A DNA stretch of 64,000 nucleotides from Convivina praedatoris (lineage in GTDB: Bacteria; Bacillota; Bacilli; Lactobacillales; Lactobacillaceae): assembly GCF_933208505.1 (NCBI RefSeq), contig NZ_CAKOEU010000005.1. One strand, written 5' to 3'. The stretch's first letter is position 1, and each line of letters starts with the position of its first letter. The notes under the pieces are model-generated. The model saw nothing but the letters and a program-made list of their open reading frames with translations. It was not told where the DNA came from and did no database searches. Below are positions 15,955 through 23,823 of this stretch, piece after piece. The translations under genes and the position numbers were made by a program.

Positions 15955-16797
15955 ATGACAAATCCTAATATTGATTTAAAACCGTTAAGTGAGTTTATTG
16001 TTGACGAAGCCCCGGAACGTTATATCTATGATATGAATTCTGGTAAACATGAAGTGGCAATCGCCACCAAAGGTCTCCAGGTACGTTATGGGGATAAGCT
16101 GGCGCTGAGCGAAGGTGATTTAAGTTTTGAGCGTTATAAAATTACTAGTTTGATTGGGGCTTCAGGTTCTGGAAAATCAACTTTTCTACGTTCATTAAAT
16201 CGAATGAACGATGATGTTGCTACAGTTAGTGGTAAGATTATGTACCGCGGATTAGACATTAATTCGGCTGACATTGATGTCTACGAAATGCGCCGTCATA
16301 TTGGTATGGTCTTTCAAAGGCCAAATCCATTTGCTAAGTCAATTTATGACAATATCACTTTTGCCTTAACTCAACGTGGCCGTTATACCAAGGAACAGTT
16401 GGATGAAATTGTTGAGACTAGCTTGAAACAAGCGGCTTTGTGGGACCAGGTTAAAGATGAGTTAAATAAATCGGCCCTAGCTCTTTCTGGGGGACAAGCA
16501 CAGCGTCTGGTAATTGCTCGTGCTTTAGCCTTGAAGCCCGATATTTTACTGTTGGACGAGCCTTCGAGTGCTTTAGATCCAATTTCTTCTGCTCAAGTTG
16601 AAGATACACTGTTAGAGTTGAAAAAAGATTACACAATTATTATTGTGACGCATAATATGCAGCAAGCGGCTCGAATTAGTGATTATACTGCGTTCTTCCA
16701 TATGGGCCGTGCAATTGAATATGATTTAACTCGTAAGATCTTTACCCGTCCTAAAGTAGCGTTGACAAATGACTATATATCAGGTAATTTTGGATGA
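15955..16797 (+). CDS. pstB1: Phosphate ABC transporter ATPase PstB, first copy
   Basis: The first of two tandem ATPases for phosphate uptake has 280 residues. It carries the P-loop GASGSGKST, the MVFQRPNPF Q-loop, signature LSGGQAQR, Walker B ILLLDEPSSALDP and VTHNMQQAAR. Compared with the second copy it has about 25 extra residues at the N terminus (LKPLSEFIVDEAPERYIYD), and the third ATPase motif reads AQRL rather than QQRV. The stop overlaps the next start in an ATGA junction. Confidence 0.93.
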   Translation: MTNPNIDLKPLSEFIVDEAPERYIYDMNSGKHEVAIATKGLQVRYGDKLALSEGDLSFERYKITSLIGASGSGKSTFLRSLNRMNDDVATVSGKIMYRGLDINSADIDVYEMRRHIGMVFQRPNPFAKSIYDNITFALTQRGRYTKEQLDEIVETSLKQAALWDQVKDELNKSALALSGGQAQRLVIARALALKPDILLLDEPSSALDPISSAQVEDTLLELKKDYTIIIVTHNMQQAARISDYTAFFHMGRAIEYDLTRKIFTRPKVALTNDYISGNFG

Positions 16798-17558
16798 AAA
16801 ATCAAGATAATATTTTAATAACGCGTGATGTACGGCTTTGGTATGGACAAAAGGAAGCCTTGCATGGAATTGACTTAGACTTTCCTCAAAAAGGAATTAC
16901 AGCCTTAATTGGACCGTCTGGTTCTGGTAAGTCGACTTATTTGCGGGCGCTGAATCGGATGCATGATTTAGAAGATAATGTAACGGTAACTGGCTCCTTT
17001 ACTTTTGATGGTAGTGATATTTATGCGCCAACTACGGACACCGTGGAATTGCGCAAGAAAATTGGGATGGTTTTTCAACAACCTAATCCCTTTCCATTTT
17101 CAATTTATGACAATGTTGTCTTTGGCTTAAGACTAGCTGGTGTACGAGATCGCCAGACTTTGGATGAGGCCGTAGAAAAGTCATTAAAGGCTGCTTCCAT
17201 TTGGAAAGAAGTTAAAGATTCGCTTAATAAGTCGGCTTTGGGACTATCGGGTGGTCAACAACAACGTGTTTCTATTGCCCGTGTTTTGGCTACTTCCCCA
17301 GAATTGTTACTATTAGATGAACCAACCTCGGCTTTGGACCCGGTTTCTAGTCACAATATCGAAGAAACTTTGATGAATTTGCGTGATCAATATGCCATGA
17401 TTATTGTGACGCATTCTATGTCACAGGCATCGCGAATCTCAGATCGAACGGCTTTCTTTTTGGATGGTGATTTAATTGAAGTTGATGATACACGTAAGAT
17501 TTTCTTGGATCCGAGTCAAAAGAAGACCCAAGATTATATTAGTGGACGTTTTGGATAA
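16794..17558 (+). CDS. pstB2: Phosphate ABC transporter ATPase PstB, second copy
   Basis: The second tandem ATPase has 254 residues, the normal family length, with P-loop GPSGSGKST, MVFQQPNPFPFSIYDNV, signature LSGGQQQR and Walker B LLLLDEPTSALDP. It starts within the pstB1 stop. The two copies clearly differ, so this is an old duplication as in many lactic acid bacteria and Bacillus; whether they form a heterodimer or alternate is unknown. Confidence 0.93.
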   Translation: MKNQDNILITRDVRLWYGQKEALHGIDLDFPQKGITALIGPSGSGKSTYLRALNRMHDLEDNVTVTGSFTFDGSDIYAPTTDTVELRKKIGMVFQQPNPFPFSIYDNVVFGLRLAGVRDRQTLDEAVEKSLKAASIWKEVKDSLNKSALGLSGGQQQRVSIARVLATSPELLLLDEPTSALDPVSSHNIEETLMNLRDQYAMIIVTHSMSQASRISDRTAFFLDGDLIEVDDTRKIFLDPSQKKTQDYISGRFG

Positions 17559-17581
17559 TCTAACAACAGAGAGGTAATAGA

Positions 17582-18256
17582 ATGCGACGTTTATTTGATG
17601 AAGAGTTAGCTGATTTAGATAGTTCTTTTACAGAAATGGGTGAAATTACCGCTAAGACAATCCAGGCTGCGGTACAATCCTTTATTAATCACGACCGTGA
17701 AGGGGCTCACAAAATTATTAATAATGATTTTAAAATCAATGAGCGCGAAGCTGCTATTGAAAAAAAGTCATTTGAAATGATTGCACTTTACCAACCGGTT
17801 ACAACTGACTTGCGTGAAATTGTTACTATCTTAAAAGCAGTTTCAGTTCTGGAACGGATGGGTGATCAAGCTCGGAATATTGCGACTTCAACAATTCGAG
17901 TGAAGGGTACCAAGCACATTAAAAAGGTTGAAGAGCAACTAGGTGAAATGGGTGAGTTAGTCGCTCAAATGGTTTCTGAAGTGATGTCTTATTACGTTCA
18001 AAACGAGGCCTTAGGGGCTGAAACAATTGCTGCTAAAAACCATGAGTTATCGAATAATGCTGCTCAAGTGCGAACTGATTCAGTCAATGCCATGAAAGAA
18101 GATGCTCAATTAGTTGATTCAGCGGCCGATTATTTGGTTATCGCTGGATATATTAAGCGTATTGGCGATTATACGACCGATATTGCTGAATGGATTGTTT
18201 ATAAGCGGACTGGAAAAATTATTGAATTAAATCCTGGTTATAACTACTTTATTTAG
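17582..18256 (+). CDS. phoU: Phosphate transport regulator PhoU
   Basis: PhoU restrains phosphate uptake and signals phosphate sufficiency through contact with PstB and, in many bacteria, a PhoR-type kinase. The 224-residue product is all-helical with two PhoU repeats; the metal-binding type motifs LERMGDQARNIA (about residue 90) and IKRIGDYTTDIAE (about 190) are visible. AGAGAGG precedes the ATG, 23 bases after pstB2. No kinase or response regulator gene is nearby. Confidence 0.93.
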   Translation: MRRLFDEELADLDSSFTEMGEITAKTIQAAVQSFINHDREGAHKIINNDFKINEREAAIEKKSFEMIALYQPVTTDLREIVTILKAVSVLERMGDQARNIATSTIRVKGTKHIKKVEEQLGEMGELVAQMVSEVMSYYVQNEALGAETIAAKNHELSNNAAQVRTDSVNAMKEDAQLVDSAADYLVIAGYIKRIGDYTTDIAEWIVYKRTGKIIELNPGYNYFI

Positions 18257-18259
18257 TCT

Positions 18260-18284
18260 AAAGTGCCCTTCGGGGGCTTTTTTT
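18260..18284 (+). terminator. Terminator of the pst-phoU operon
   Basis: AAAG-GCCC pairs with GGGC-CTTT around a TTCG tetraloop with a one-base bulge on each side, then seven T residues. Confidence 0.8.
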
Positions 18285-18318
18285 ATTTATGGGCTTATTT
18301 TCGTGACTTGACTGAATT

Positions 18319-18327
18319 TGCTATAAT
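18319..18327 (+). promoter_or_regulatory. Extended -10 promoter of yvlD-hprK-gpsA
   Basis: TGC-TATAAT is a perfect extended -10. It predicts a start near 18333 and a leader of about 50 bases. Confidence 0.75.
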
Positions 18328-18336
18328 AGTAATATC

Positions 18337-18368
18337 AACGGGTCATAGCTAAAAAGTTTCGACCTGTT
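18337..18368 (+). promoter_or_regulatory. 5' leader hairpin of the yvlD operon
   Basis: AACGGGTC (18337-18344) pairs with GACCTGTT (18361-18368) over eight pairs, with one G-U and a 16-base A-rich loop. It starts about four bases after the predicted transcript start and ends eight bases before CGGAGG, so it may protect the RNA or modulate translation. I could not match it to a known riboswitch. Confidence 0.45.
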
Positions 18369-18384
18369 TATATCCGGAGGTAAG

Positions 18385-18741
18385 ATGCGTTTTATTACTA
18401 ATGTAATTATTAATATGGCTGTTTTTTTAGCCTGTTCGATGCTCTTTCCAGTTGGTTTTCAACTAGCCGACATGCTGACAGCCTTAGTAGCTGCTATATT
18501 ATTAGCTACTTTAAACATTATCCTTAAACCAATTTTATTTGTTTTATCTTTACCAATTTTAGTGCTCACTTTTGGACTATTTACAATCGTGATTAATACA
18601 ATTTTGCTAGAGATAACAGCTCATCTGTTAAATGGATTTGCATTTACTAATTTTGGTTGGGCAATGTTAGTGGCAATTATTTTAGCCGGTGTTAATTTTA
18701 TTTTTAATGACCGAAGTAAGTTAAAGATTGAGAGATATTAA
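18385..18741 (+). CDS. yvlD: YvlD-like membrane protein (phage holin family 4 fold)
   Basis: The 118-residue product has about four membrane segments and resembles the YvlD/holin-4 family, which lies directly upstream of hprK in Bacillus as it does here. It is a chromosomal housekeeping gene and not part of a prophage. CGGAGG precedes the ATG. In Bacillus the homologue is linked to envelope stress; whether that holds here is unknown. hprK starts one base after its stop. Confidence 0.8.
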   Translation: MRFITNVIINMAVFLACSMLFPVGFQLADMLTALVAAILLATLNIILKPILFVLSLPILVLTFGLFTIVINTILLEITAHLLNGFAFTNFGWAMLVAIILAGVNFIFNDRSKLKIERY

Positions 18742-18742
18742 G

Positions 18743-19714
18743 ATGGCACAAAATTCAGTGACCGTTAGAGAATTAGTTAATAATACCCGTTTGAAGATTG
18801 TTGCGGGAAAAGAATATTTGGATCGACCAATTACGACTTCTGATATTAGCCGACCAGGATTGGAAATGACTGGGTATTTTAATTACTATGCTCCTGAGCG
18901 AGTTCAGTTATTAGGAATTACAGAAACCTCATTTTCAACACGAATGCAACATGATGAATTATTAATGGTTTATCGGAAGATGGCTAATGCGAAGACACCG
19001 GTTTTTGTGGTTTCAACTAACTTACCAATCAGTGATGAGTTAAAGCAGGCCGCTAGTGAGGCGCATATTCCGATTTTAACTACCTCGTTAACTTCTTCGC
19101 GGATTTTATCTAATATGACCTATTATCTAGGAGATCAGTTGGCCCCACGGGAAAGCGTTCATGGGGTATTAATTGATGTCCACGGAATGGGTGTTTTAAT
19201 TACTGGGGATGCTGGAATTGGCAAAACAGAGGCCGCTTTGGAACTGATTCAGCAGGGAAAAGCTCGTTTGGTAGCTGATGATCGGGTTGATATTCATCAA
19301 GAAGATGAAGAACGTTTAATTGGGGAACCAAGCGAAGTTTTGCGAAACATGATGGAAGTTCGTGGGGTTGGTATCATTGATGTGCAACAGGTGTATGGAG
19401 CTGTTTCTGTACGTTCCCATGCTTCGATTATGATTAACATCCATTTATCGAATGGACGTATTGGTGAAGAAAATTTTGACCGTTTAGGTAATGAAAATGA
19501 TTCCCTAGAAATTTTAGGTGTTAAATTAAAGCGTATGGTTGTACCGGTGACTCCTGGTCGTAACACAGCGAGTGTTATTGATGCAGCGGCGGTTAAGTTT
19601 AGGACCACTAATATGGGCTTTGATGCGCTAGAGACTTTGGAAAAGCGAATGACAGCTGAAATTAGTAAGAATGAAAAAATTGATGCAAAGGAAAAGCAAG
19701 AAAACAATGACTAA
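18743..19714 (+). CDS. hprK: HPr kinase/phosphorylase HprK
   Basis: HprK phosphorylates HPr at Ser46 and removes the phosphate again, which sets carbon catabolite control through CcpA. The 323-residue product has an N-terminal regulatory domain and a C-terminal kinase domain with the P-loop GDAGIGKT at residues 155-162, HGMGVLIT before it, and the conserved VPVTPGRN motif near the end. The ATG at 18743 gives the usual MxxxSVTVRELV start; a GTG-like start 15 bases upstream is inside yvlD. The end overlaps gpsA by eight bases. Confidence 0.95.
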   Translation: MAQNSVTVRELVNNTRLKIVAGKEYLDRPITTSDISRPGLEMTGYFNYYAPERVQLLGITETSFSTRMQHDELLMVYRKMANAKTPVFVVSTNLPISDELKQAASEAHIPILTTSLTSSRILSNMTYYLGDQLAPRESVHGVLIDVHGMGVLITGDAGIGKTEAALELIQQGKARLVADDRVDIHQEDEERLIGEPSEVLRNMMEVRGVGIIDVQQVYGAVSVRSHASIMINIHLSNGRIGEENFDRLGNENDSLEILGVKLKRMVVPVTPGRNTASVIDAAAVKFRTTNMGFDALETLEKRMTAEISKNEKIDAKEKQENND

Positions 19715-20717
19715 AATTGCTGTCTTAGGGGCTGGTTCATGGGGAACTGCACTGGCCAATCGAATTGCCAGTAATGGCTTTTCAACGGTCTTATGGTCAC
19801 ACCGGGCTGAGCAAGTTGAAGAAATTAACCAAACTCATACTAATGCTGATTATTTACCTGGCACCCAACTTTATCAGGGGTTGCAGGCAACGGCTGATTT
19901 GACCGTTGCCATAGATGGAGCTGATATTATTTTAGTGGTTGTACCAACTAAGGGTATTCGTGAAGTCGCTCAAAAATTAAATAAAGTGTTATTAAATTTA
20001 CAGCATTCTGCCATTGTCGTGCATGCTACCAAGGGATTAGAAGAGGGGAGTCACAAGCGAATTTCTGAAATGTTGCTTGAGGAAATGGAGGCAAAGACTT
20101 ATACTGCTATTGCAGCTATATCTGGGCCTTCCCACGCTGAAGATGTGGTGAAAAATGATTTAACTGCGGTTTCAGTGGCTAGTCCAGACCTTAAAGCTGC
20201 GCAAGCTATCCAAGCGGTATTAGCTAGCCCAACCTTTCGACCATATACTAATCAAGATTTATTAGGGTCCGAATTAGGTGGGGCCTTAAAAAATATTATT
20301 GCGATTGGCTCAGGCATGTTAGTTGGCCTGGGATATGGCGTAAATGCCCAAGCGGCTTTGCTAACACGTGGTTTAGCGGAATTACGCCGCATTGGTGTGG
20401 CAATGGGCGCTCAGGCAGAAACATTTCTGGGACTGGCTGGTATTGGTGACTTAATTGTGACCGGTATGTCGGCTAATTCACGGAATTATCGGGCCGGCTT
20501 TGCCTTGGGACAAGGACAATCTTTACCAGAAGTCCAAGCCCAGATGGGAATGGTAATTGAAGGGGTTAATACAACTAAAGCTGTTTTTGAGTATGCCCAA
20601 CAGCTTGACCTTGAAATACCAATTACCCAGGCCATTTATCAAGTGCTCTATCAGCAAGCTGATATTAGGGCTGAAATTGAAGCTTTGATGACTCGGCCGC
20701 TAAAAAGTGAAAATTAA
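19707..20717 (+). CDS. gpsA: NAD(P)-dependent glycerol-3-phosphate dehydrogenase GpsA
   Basis: GpsA reduces dihydroxyacetone phosphate to glycerol 3-phosphate for phospholipid synthesis. The 336-residue product has the dinucleotide motif GAGSWG at residues 8-13, the catalytic Lys in the conserved GGALKNIIAIGSG motif and an all-helical C-terminal domain. The ATG at 19707 overlaps hprK by eight bases with AAGGAAAAG upstream. In many lactobacilli lgt lies between hprK and gpsA; here the two genes abut, so lgt is missing from this place. Confidence 0.95.
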   Translation: MTKIAVLGAGSWGTALANRIASNGFSTVLWSHRAEQVEEINQTHTNADYLPGTQLYQGLQATADLTVAIDGADIILVVVPTKGIREVAQKLNKVLLNLQHSAIVVHATKGLEEGSHKRISEMLLEEMEAKTYTAIAAISGPSHAEDVVKNDLTAVSVASPDLKAAQAIQAVLASPTFRPYTNQDLLGSELGGALKNIIAIGSGMLVGLGYGVNAQAALLTRGLAELRRIGVAMGAQAETFLGLAGIGDLIVTGMSANSRNYRAGFALGQGQSLPEVQAQMGMVIEGVNTTKAVFEYAQQLDLEIPITQAIYQVLYQQADIRAEIEALMTRPLKSEN

Positions 20718-20744
20718 CATACAGGTGAGAAAGTAGGATACATT

Positions 20745-21620
20745 ATGAAACCAGTGCGTAAAGCAATTATTCCGGCTGCCGGCTTGGGAACTCGTTTTTT
20801 ACCAGCAACTAAGGCCTTGGCAAAGGAAATGCTCCCAATCGTTGATACACCAACGATTGAATATATTGTTCGGGAAGCAATCGCTTCTGGAATAGAAGAT
20901 ATTGTCGTGGTTGATGGGAAATCTAAGCGGTCAATTGAGGATCATTTTGACTCCAATCCAGAATTGGAAGATAATTTAAAACAAAAAAACAAATTAGAAC
21001 TTCTAAAAGTAGTTGAAGAAACGACTGACATTAATATGTATTTCATTCGTCAGTCCCATCCTAAGGGACTAGGGGATGCAGTTTTAACTGCTAAAGACTT
21101 TATTGGTGATGAACCCTTTGTGGTTTTGTTGGGTGATGATTTAATGCAAGATGATGTGCCTTTGACCAAGCAATTGATTGATCGTTATAACCAAACTGGC
21201 GAATCAACGTTGGCCGTTATGGAGGTGCCTCATTCTCAAGTTTCTGAATATGGGGTGATTGATCCGGCGACACGGGTAACAGATGATGGCCTTTACCGGG
21301 TAAAGAGCTTTGTTGAAAAGCCCCGTCCCGAAGATGCCCCTTCTGATTTGGCTATTATTGGTCGTTATCTCCTTACGCCAGAAATCTTTGAAGAACTTGA
21401 GAAGACTAAACCTGGTAAGGGTGGAGAAGTCCAGTTGACTGATGCCATTGATTCTCTTAATGACCGTCAGCACGTTTATGCTCACGAATTTAAGGGAGAG
21501 CGTTATGATATTGGCTCAAAGATTGGTTTCTTGGAAACTAATATTGAGTTTGGCTTAAAGCATCCACAAACTAAAGACCAGTTGCGAGCCTATATTAAGG
21601 AACTAGCAGCTAAATTGTAA
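20745..21620 (+). CDS. galU: UTP-glucose-1-phosphate uridylyltransferase GalU
   Basis: GalU makes UDP-glucose for glycolipids, teichoic acid and exopolysaccharide. The 291-residue product has the nucleotide-binding start IIPAAGLGTRFLPATKALAKEM with its GLGTR motif, the VVLLGDDLMQ metal site and the VEKP motif. GTGAGAAAGTAGG precedes the ATG, 27 bases after gpsA. PGM, encoded at 25.8-27.5 kb, supplies its substrate glucose 1-phosphate. Confidence 0.95.
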   Translation: MKPVRKAIIPAAGLGTRFLPATKALAKEMLPIVDTPTIEYIVREAIASGIEDIVVVDGKSKRSIEDHFDSNPELEDNLKQKNKLELLKVVEETTDINMYFIRQSHPKGLGDAVLTAKDFIGDEPFVVLLGDDLMQDDVPLTKQLIDRYNQTGESTLAVMEVPHSQVSEYGVIDPATRVTDDGLYRVKSFVEKPRPEDAPSDLAIIGRYLLTPEIFEELEKTKPGKGGEVQLTDAIDSLNDRQHVYAHEFKGERYDIGSKIGFLETNIEFGLKHPQTKDQLRAYIKELAAKL

Positions 21621-21628
21621 TTGAGATG

Positions 21629-21660
21629 AAAGAGGAGGTAAGTGCAAACCTCTTTTTTTG
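21629..21660 (+). terminator. Terminator after galU
   Basis: AAAGAGG pairs with CCTCTTT, with part of the inner GGT/ACC also able to pair, followed by T residues. It ends just before the trxB ribosome site. Confidence 0.65.
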
Positions 21661-21676
21661 ATAGGTGGAGTGAAAT

Positions 21677-22612
21677 ATGACGGAAATAAAACAATATGAC
21701 GTAGTAATTATTGGTGCCGGCCCTGGTGGTATGACGGCTGCCACCTATGCCTCCCGTGCTGAGCTATCTGTGGCAATGATTGATCAGGGGATTTATGGGG
21801 GACAAATGAACAATACCGCTGAGGTAGAAAACTACCCTGGTTTTGATAGTATCATGGGTCCTGATTTAGCTGAAAAAATGTATGCCTCCTCAACACAATT
21901 TGGGGCTGAATATACTTTTGGCCGAGTAACCGGCATCGAATTGCTTGATCACAACCGTAAATTAGTCCGGACTGATATGGGGGATTTAGAAGCTAAAGCA
22001 GTTATCATTGCAACCGGATCAGAACATACGCATCTCGGTGTCCCTGGTGAAGAAGCTTATCAGGGCAAGGGAGTTAGTTACTGTGCGGTTTGTGATGGAG
22101 CCTTTTTCAAGGGAGAAGATGTTGCGGTGATTGGTGGTGGCGATTCAGCAGTGGAAGAGGGACTTTACTTGGCTAATTTGGCCCGTTCGGTTACAATTAT
22201 TCACCGACATGATCAATTAAAAGCACAGCCTATTTTACAAGAACGTGCTAAGAAGAACGATAAAATTAAGTTTCTCTGGCATACTGAAGTACAGGCGATT
22301 GAAGGGGATGAACAGGAAGTTCAAAGTTTGTCCTTAATTAACAATCAAACTCAGGCTTTGAGTACCATGTCTTTTGCTGGGGTCTTTATTTACATTGGCT
22401 TAAAGCCTAATACTCAAGCATTTCTTAACTTAGATATTGTTGATCAACACGGTTGGATTCCGACTGATGAGCAGATGGCTACTAAGATTCCCGGTATTTA
22501 TGCTATCGGGGATGTACGTCAAAAGACCCTGCGTCAAATTACAACAGCGGTTGGTGATGGCGGAATTGCCGGACAAGCAGTCTATGAATATGTTAGTCAG
22601 TTAAATGATTAA
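21677..22612 (+). CDS. trxB: Thioredoxin reductase TrxB
   Basis: TrxB passes electrons from NADPH through FAD to thioredoxin. The 311-residue product has the FAD motif GAGPGG near residue 13, redox pair CAVC at residues 136-139, the NADPH motif GGGDSAVEEG, and YAIGDVR near the end. GGTGGAG precedes the ATG. Its thioredoxin partner may be the trxA at 56.8 kb, and msrAB at 45 kb are likely downstream users. Confidence 0.95.
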   Translation: MTEIKQYDVVIIGAGPGGMTAATYASRAELSVAMIDQGIYGGQMNNTAEVENYPGFDSIMGPDLAEKMYASSTQFGAEYTFGRVTGIELLDHNRKLVRTDMGDLEAKAVIIATGSEHTHLGVPGEEAYQGKGVSYCAVCDGAFFKGEDVAVIGGGDSAVEEGLYLANLARSVTIIHRHDQLKAQPILQERAKKNDKIKFLWHTEVQAIEGDEQEVQSLSLINNQTQALSTMSFAGVFIYIGLKPNTQAFLNLDIVDQHGWIPTDEQMATKIPGIYAIGDVRQKTLRQITTAVGDGGIAGQAVYEYVSQLND

Positions 22613-22620
22613 TGATAATA

Positions 22621-22654
22621 AAAAAAGCAGTTGCCAGATGGCAACTGCTTTTTT
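22621..22654. terminator. Bidirectional terminator between trxB and the glyoxalase gene
   Basis: AAAAAAGCAGTTGCC and its exact 15-base complement flank the loop AGAT. A and T flanks suit both converging genes. Confidence 0.95.
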
Positions 22655-22663
22655 ACTGAAGAT

Positions 22664-23047
22664 TTATTTAACGATTTCGCAAAATTCTACGATAACGCCA
22701 TCAGGACCTTGGACATTGAAAAACTTAATGCCTTTATCCCAGAATGGTAAATGTTGAACTTCTGAATCGATTAAATCAAAACCTTCTGCCTTAGCGGCCT
22801 TAAAAGCAGCATCAGCGTCAGTAGTATTCATTGAAATGTGGTTGATAGCACCGGCTTTACCAGCGACTTCATCAGCCTGCCAAGTTTCAATTACAAGGTG
22901 ATTACGCTTCATGAAAATCACCTTACCCACTGGGAAATCACCTGTTTTTTCAAAGCCAAGTGATTGCCAAAAGGCTTCCGCTTGCTTTAAATCTTTGGTT
23001 GGAATTCCAATGTGTTGAACATCATCAAAATAATCTGTAAAAGCCAT
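22664..23047 (-). CDS. Glyoxalase-fold (VOC family) protein
   Basis: This small metalloenzyme-type protein (127 residues from the ATG at 23047; an ATG at 23059 adds four) has two beta-alpha-beta-beta-beta modules. All four possible metal ligands are kept: His in VQHIGI, Glu in VIETW, His in INHISM and Glu in VIVEF. It could be a lactoylglutathione lyase-like, isomerase or dioxygenase-type enzyme; the sequence does not tell. It is last in a leftward operon with a zinc dehydrogenase and a membrane protein. An AAAGGAG lies about 40 bases upstream, better placed for a seven-codon reading frame than for this gene. Confidence 0.8.
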   Translation of the reverse strand: MAFTDYFDDVQHIGIPTKDLKQAEAFWQSLGFEKTGDFPVGKVIFMKRNHLVIETWQADEVAGKAGAINHISMNTTDADAAFKAAKAEGFDLIDSEVQHLPFWDKGIKFFNVQGPDGVIVEFCEIVK

Positions 23048-23104
23048 ATTATCAATCATGTAGCCAATTTATCATTAACTACATACTCCTTTCAAATACC
23101 TAAA

Positions 23105-23821
23105 TTAATTTTCAACGGAAATTGCTTGGTGCTTTAACTTAGGGAAGATGCTCTTATCTGCCCAACCAGTGATATTTCCCTGCAATAAGAATGCAAAAAT
23201 GGTACCTAGTCCATAATTACTAAAGTCTGGATAAACAATCAAAGCAATGATACCGATAATGGTTGGTGGAATGTAAGAAACCCACATGGCAATTCCGGCA
23301 TTTCCATTGAAATATTTAAAACGTAAAATCTGCATTAAATCATCAGCAGGATGGAGAACAATATTAACACGTTGGTAGATAGAAATAGCAATCGCAATGA
23401 GGGCTACCCCTGTAAAGTTAAGGAGAACATATAAGATGTCCATACCCCAACCATGGGCCTCGGGTAAAATATTGGCAAATGCAGTGGCAAAGATACTAAT
23501 CAAAGCTGAAAAAGGCACCATGAAAGCTAAGTTTCCCAGGAACCGTTTCCAATCTAGCCGACGCTCTAACACCATGTTTAAGATTGCAACCAACATACCA
23601 ACTACGAAGAAGACAATCGATAGGGTGCCAGGCTTACCGCCTAGGAAAGAAACATTCCAACCGTTTTGGGCGGCAGTCCAGTAGGCTGATCCTAGAAAAG
23701 CAGGATGAATCTTTTGGCTAGTAACAATGGTTAAAACATTTCCCATTGAGTTAATAACTAGGGAAAAAGCAAAGAAAGCTAGGGAGGAACCCCACGACAT
23801 GGTGCGGGCACTTTTCTTCAT
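23105..23821 (-). CDS. YczE/YitT-like integral membrane protein
   Basis: The 238-residue product has about six membrane segments and resembles the YczE/YyaS/YitT group, sometimes labelled sugar-specific permease without direct proof. Notable features are SLVINSMGN in the first membrane segment and a polar loop IYQRVNIVLHPADDLMQ in the middle. It starts two bases after the dehydrogenase stop, with GAGG inside that gene's end, so the two are cotranscribed and probably coupled. It may carry the dehydrogenase substrate, which is inference from context alone. Confidence 0.65.
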   Translation of the reverse strand: MKKSARTMSWGSSLAFFAFSLVINSMGNVLTIVTSQKIHPAFLGSAYWTAAQNGWNVSFLGGKPGTLSIVFFVVGMLVAILNMVLERRLDWKRFLGNLAFMVPFSALISIFATAFANILPEAHGWGMDILYVLLNFTGVALIAIAISIYQRVNIVLHPADDLMQILRFKYFNGNAGIAMWVSYIPPTIIGIIALIVYPDFSNYGLGTIFAFLLQGNITGWADKSIFPKLKHQAISVEN

Positions 23822-23823
23822 GA

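Noticed and set aside
18337..18384. A preQ1 or other named riboswitch before yvlD
   Set aside because: The loop lacks the preQ1 consensus and the gene has no link to queuosine; I keep it only as an unassigned hairpin.
18385..18741. Prophage holin
   Set aside because: The holin-4 fold is that of chromosomal YvlD, and no lysin or other phage gene is near; hprK follows as in Bacillus.
19297..19707. Antisense 136-codon frame opposite hprK
   Set aside because: It mirrors a strongly conserved gene, has no ribosome site and its product resembles no protein family.
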